From: Variovorax sp. WDL1
GTDB lineage: Bacteria > Pseudomonadota > Gammaproteobacteria > Burkholderiales > Burkholderiaceae_C
Direction: 5' to 3'
DNA: 34,083 nucleotides
Assembly (NCBI RefSeq): GCF_001541225.1
Contig: NZ_LMTS01000009.1
Coordinates: 15,775 to 49,857, forward strand
The notes beneath the pieces are model-generated. The model was not told the DNA's origin and did no database searches. It saw only the letters and a program-made list of their open reading frames with translations. How positions within the stretch are numbered: the first letter of the stretch is position 1; each line of letters begins with the position of its first letter. Of this stretch, positions 32,366-34,083 are shown piece by piece. The translations under genes were made by a program, and so were the position numbers.

Positions 32366-33198
32366 CCGCAGCAAGCCTGGACGAGCTGTTCTCCGAGAGC
32401 CATTCGCTCCCCTCGGTCCCGAAGGTGGTCCGGGACCTGATCGAAGTCCTGAGCAACGACAACGCGACGTTGTCCCAGGTGGCCCGCAAGATCGACGTGG
32501 ACCAGGTGCTCACAGCCAGGATGCTGCGGCTGGCCAACTCGCCCTTCTACGGCGTGCGCCGGAAGATCTCGACGATGGAGGAGGCGATCCGGATGCTCGG
32601 CCTGTCATCGATCCGGACCCTGGTCATCAGCGCCAACCTCACGGGTACCTTCAAGAAAGTACCTCACGTGGACCTGCCGAAGTTCTGGCGCCATAGCCTG
32701 CGCGTCGCGTCCGCCTGCCGCCACCTGGCCGGCGCGAGCCGCGCCGCCGACCCGAACCTCGCCTTCACCGTGGGCAGCATGCATGCGATCGGGCACCTGA
32801 TCATGTGCATCGTCATGCCCGACGAAATGGGGCCGCTCAACAAGGCCTGCCCGATCGACGCGATGGGCCGGCTGGACGCCGAGGAGCAGGCCTTCGGCTA
32901 CCACTTCGGCGATGTCAGCGCGAGGCTGGCATCGCGCTGGAATTTCTCCGACGAGTTCGTCACCGCGCTCGGCGGGTTCGCGCGGCCGCTGCGCGTGCAG
33001 CCCTTCGATGCGCTGGCCGGCATCATGCACGTGGCCGTGTGGCGCGTGGCACTGGAGCGCGACGGGCCGGCGCTGTCATGCGATTTCGAGGCCTGGCCTT
33101 CGGAGGTCGGGCGCGCGGCCGGCCTCTCGCGGGAAAGCCTCGAGGACATGCCGACGCCCTCCGAGCTGGCCGCCGACCTCGAACTGATGATCGCCTGA
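32362..33198 (+). CDS. HDOD domain protein
   Basis: A 278-residue cytoplasmic protein with the HDOD fold, related to HD phosphohydrolases. LPSVPKVVRDLIEVLSNDNATLSQVARKIDVDQVLTARMLRLANSPFYGVRRKISTMEEAIRMLGLSSIRTLVI (about 16-88) is the family signature. The metal-binding HD pair is lost: SMHAIGHLI stands where active HD enzymes have an HD dyad, as in most HDOD proteins. These act in signalling, motility or c-di-GMP-linked regulation without catalysis. The gene is alone, 73 bp after the XRE-cupin stop; the next gene encodes a GAF protein, so a signalling pair is possible. Confidence 0.9.
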   Translation: MTAASLDELFSESHSLPSVPKVVRDLIEVLSNDNATLSQVARKIDVDQVLTARMLRLANSPFYGVRRKISTMEEAIRMLGLSSIRTLVISANLTGTFKKVPHVDLPKFWRHSLRVASACRHLAGASRAADPNLAFTVGSMHAIGHLIMCIVMPDEMGPLNKACPIDAMGRLDAEEQAFGYHFGDVSARLASRWNFSDEFVTALGGFARPLRVQPFDALAGIMHVAVWRVALERDGPALSCDFEAWPSEVGRAAGLSRESLEDMPTPSELAADLELMIA

Positions 33199-33368
33199 GG
33201 CGACCAGGCGCCGCAGCCGCTTCCCGGCCACGCGCTAGAACCAATGCCCGACGACGGAATTCACGTCCGAGCGACAAGTTGCAGCGCGGGCCACGTTTCT
33301 GCGTCGTCCTTCACACCCCGCGGAGCAAGCCCGCACTTACGATGGCCGCACTCTCCAGATCGTTATAC

Positions 33369-33941
33369 ATGGAAACTTACCCGGATCCTCGCACCAACCC
33401 CGCCCCGGAGGCATGGGTGACGCAGCTGCGCATCATCACCGCTGCCGGGCGCTTTCATGCCGGAGAGGTGTCGGTGCAGCGCGCGATCGGCGAACTGCTG
33501 AGCCTCGTGCGCGATCTGCTGAAGCTCGAGGTGGTGTTCGTCAGCGAAGTCGTCGACGGCCGGCGCGTCTTCCGCTACATCGAGTCGCAGGACGGCGCGG
33601 CGCCCATCCAGCCCGGCCAATCCGCCCCGCTCGAAAAGACCATCTGCCAGCGCATCCTCGACGGCCGCATGCCGAACCTGGTGCGCGACGTCGAGGCCGT
33701 GCGCGAGGCACAGGGACTGCCGCGCACCTTCGAGGGCATGGGCACGCACGTCGGGGTGCCCGTCCGTATGGCGGACGGCAGGCTCTACGGCATGCTGTGC
33801 GGCTTCAACATGAGCGGTGGCCTGACCGAGCTGGACGAGCGCGACGTGCGGCGCCTCGAAGTCGCCGCAGGCGCGGCGGCGCGCTTGCTGGCCAGCGCGG
33901 ACGGGCGCGAACACACGCCTTCCGACCCGCCGCTGAGCTAA
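33369..33941 (+). CDS. GAF domain protein
   Basis: A 190-residue protein (199 if the in-frame ATG at 33342 is used; neither has a clear ribosome site). One GAF domain covers about residues 35-175: VQRAIGELLSLVRDLLKLEVVFVSEVVDGRRVFRYIES, then the typical LEKTICQRILDGRMPNLVRDV and MGTHVGVPVRMADGRLYGMLCGFN. No output domain is attached, so it would pass its signal to a partner. It follows the HDOD gene after a 170-bp gap with nothing recognisable. The ligand is unknown. Confidence 0.85.
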   Translation: METYPDPRTNPAPEAWVTQLRIITAAGRFHAGEVSVQRAIGELLSLVRDLLKLEVVFVSEVVDGRRVFRYIESQDGAAPIQPGQSAPLEKTICQRILDGRMPNLVRDVEAVREAQGLPRTFEGMGTHVGVPVRMADGRLYGMLCGFNMSGGLTELDERDVRRLEVAAGAAARLLASADGREHTPSDPPLS

Positions 33942-33955
33942 ACCCTGGCCTGCCT

Positions 33956-34083
33956 TCAGCCGGCCTTCTCGGAAGCGTCGAAGTCCAGCTCCACCTTCGC
34001 CCCGTTGGGGTCATGGCAGAACAGCTGCCAGGTCCCCGCACCCGCAATCACTGGGTCATTCTGCCCATGTCGGGCAAGAAGTC
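33956..34083 (-). CDS. VOC-family protein, C-terminal end only (5' part outside window)
   Basis: The minus-strand frame enters from the window edge and ends TWQLFCHDPNGAKVELDFDASEKAG followed by TGA at 33958-33956. CHDPNGAKVEL is the typical C-terminal motif of glyoxalase/VOC proteins, with the last Glu a likely metal ligand. Only 42 codons are present. Its stop is 14 bp from the convergent GAF gene stop. Confidence 0.75.
   Translation of the reverse strand, partial: LLARHGQNDPVIAGAGTWQLFCHDPNGAKVELDFDASEKAG

Overview
The window is high-GC chromosomal DNA of a betaproteobacterium, most likely Burkholderiales/Comamonadaceae (Variovorax- or Ramlibacter-like). The reasons are a Bug/TctC-type receptor, a LIV-type ABC operon carrying an acyl-CoA ligase, an ohrR-ohr pair, and an Rhs core of the type common in that family. 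Species is an inference. Most of the window is densely packed metabolic and transport genes. Two tracts have visibly lower GC and look acquired: about 11.0-14.2 kb and 22.0-23.85 kb.

Layout. 1-2636 (-): a Bug-family solute receptor (cut by the window edge) and an AidB-like acyl-CoA dehydrogenase, divergent from a LysR regulator (2741-3703, +). 3603-5748 (-): an SrkA/RdoA-type kinase and a DUF2855 protein. 5782-6814 (-): OhrR-Ohr peroxide module ending in a strong terminator. 6918-8596 (-): 3-hydroxyacyl-CoA dehydrogenase and enoyl-CoA hydratase. 8726-10905 (+): purT and an HSL-type esterase. 11059-14214 (+): two paralogous leucine-rich-repeat proteins, the second frameshifted, each ending in an F-box-like motif; the first is preceded by a hrp-box-like promoter. 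14345-21976 (+): an AraC regulator, then livH-livM-livG-livF, an acyl-CoA ligase and a LivK-type receptor.

22092-23844 (-): a decayed Rhs tip locus with two C-terminal tails, each followed by a small candidate immunity gene. A 1201-bp unit bounded by 40-bp direct repeats is circularly permuted relative to a normal rhs gene. 23874-31398 (-): a seven-gene run encoding an NMT1/SsuA-type ABC importer, an alpha/beta hydrolase, a VOC protein, a FAD aromatic hydroxylase and a gamma-glutamyltransferase-family enzyme. It diverges from an XRE-cupin regulator (31572-32288, +), with two operator-like repeats in the gap. 32362-33941 (+): an HDOD protein and a GAF protein. 33956-34083 (-): the end of a VOC protein.

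How the genes work together. The right-hand gene run reads as an uptake-plus-catabolism unit for an unknown, probably aromatic and possibly gamma-glutamylated or amide-linked, compound. The LIV cluster reads as import plus CoA activation of an organic acid. The two most unusual regions are the LRR/F-box-like pair, which could be type III effectors, and the permuted Rhs toxin-immunity remnant. No gene-free stretch exceeds 300 bases, and I saw no rRNA, tRNA, CRISPR array or intact insertion sequence.
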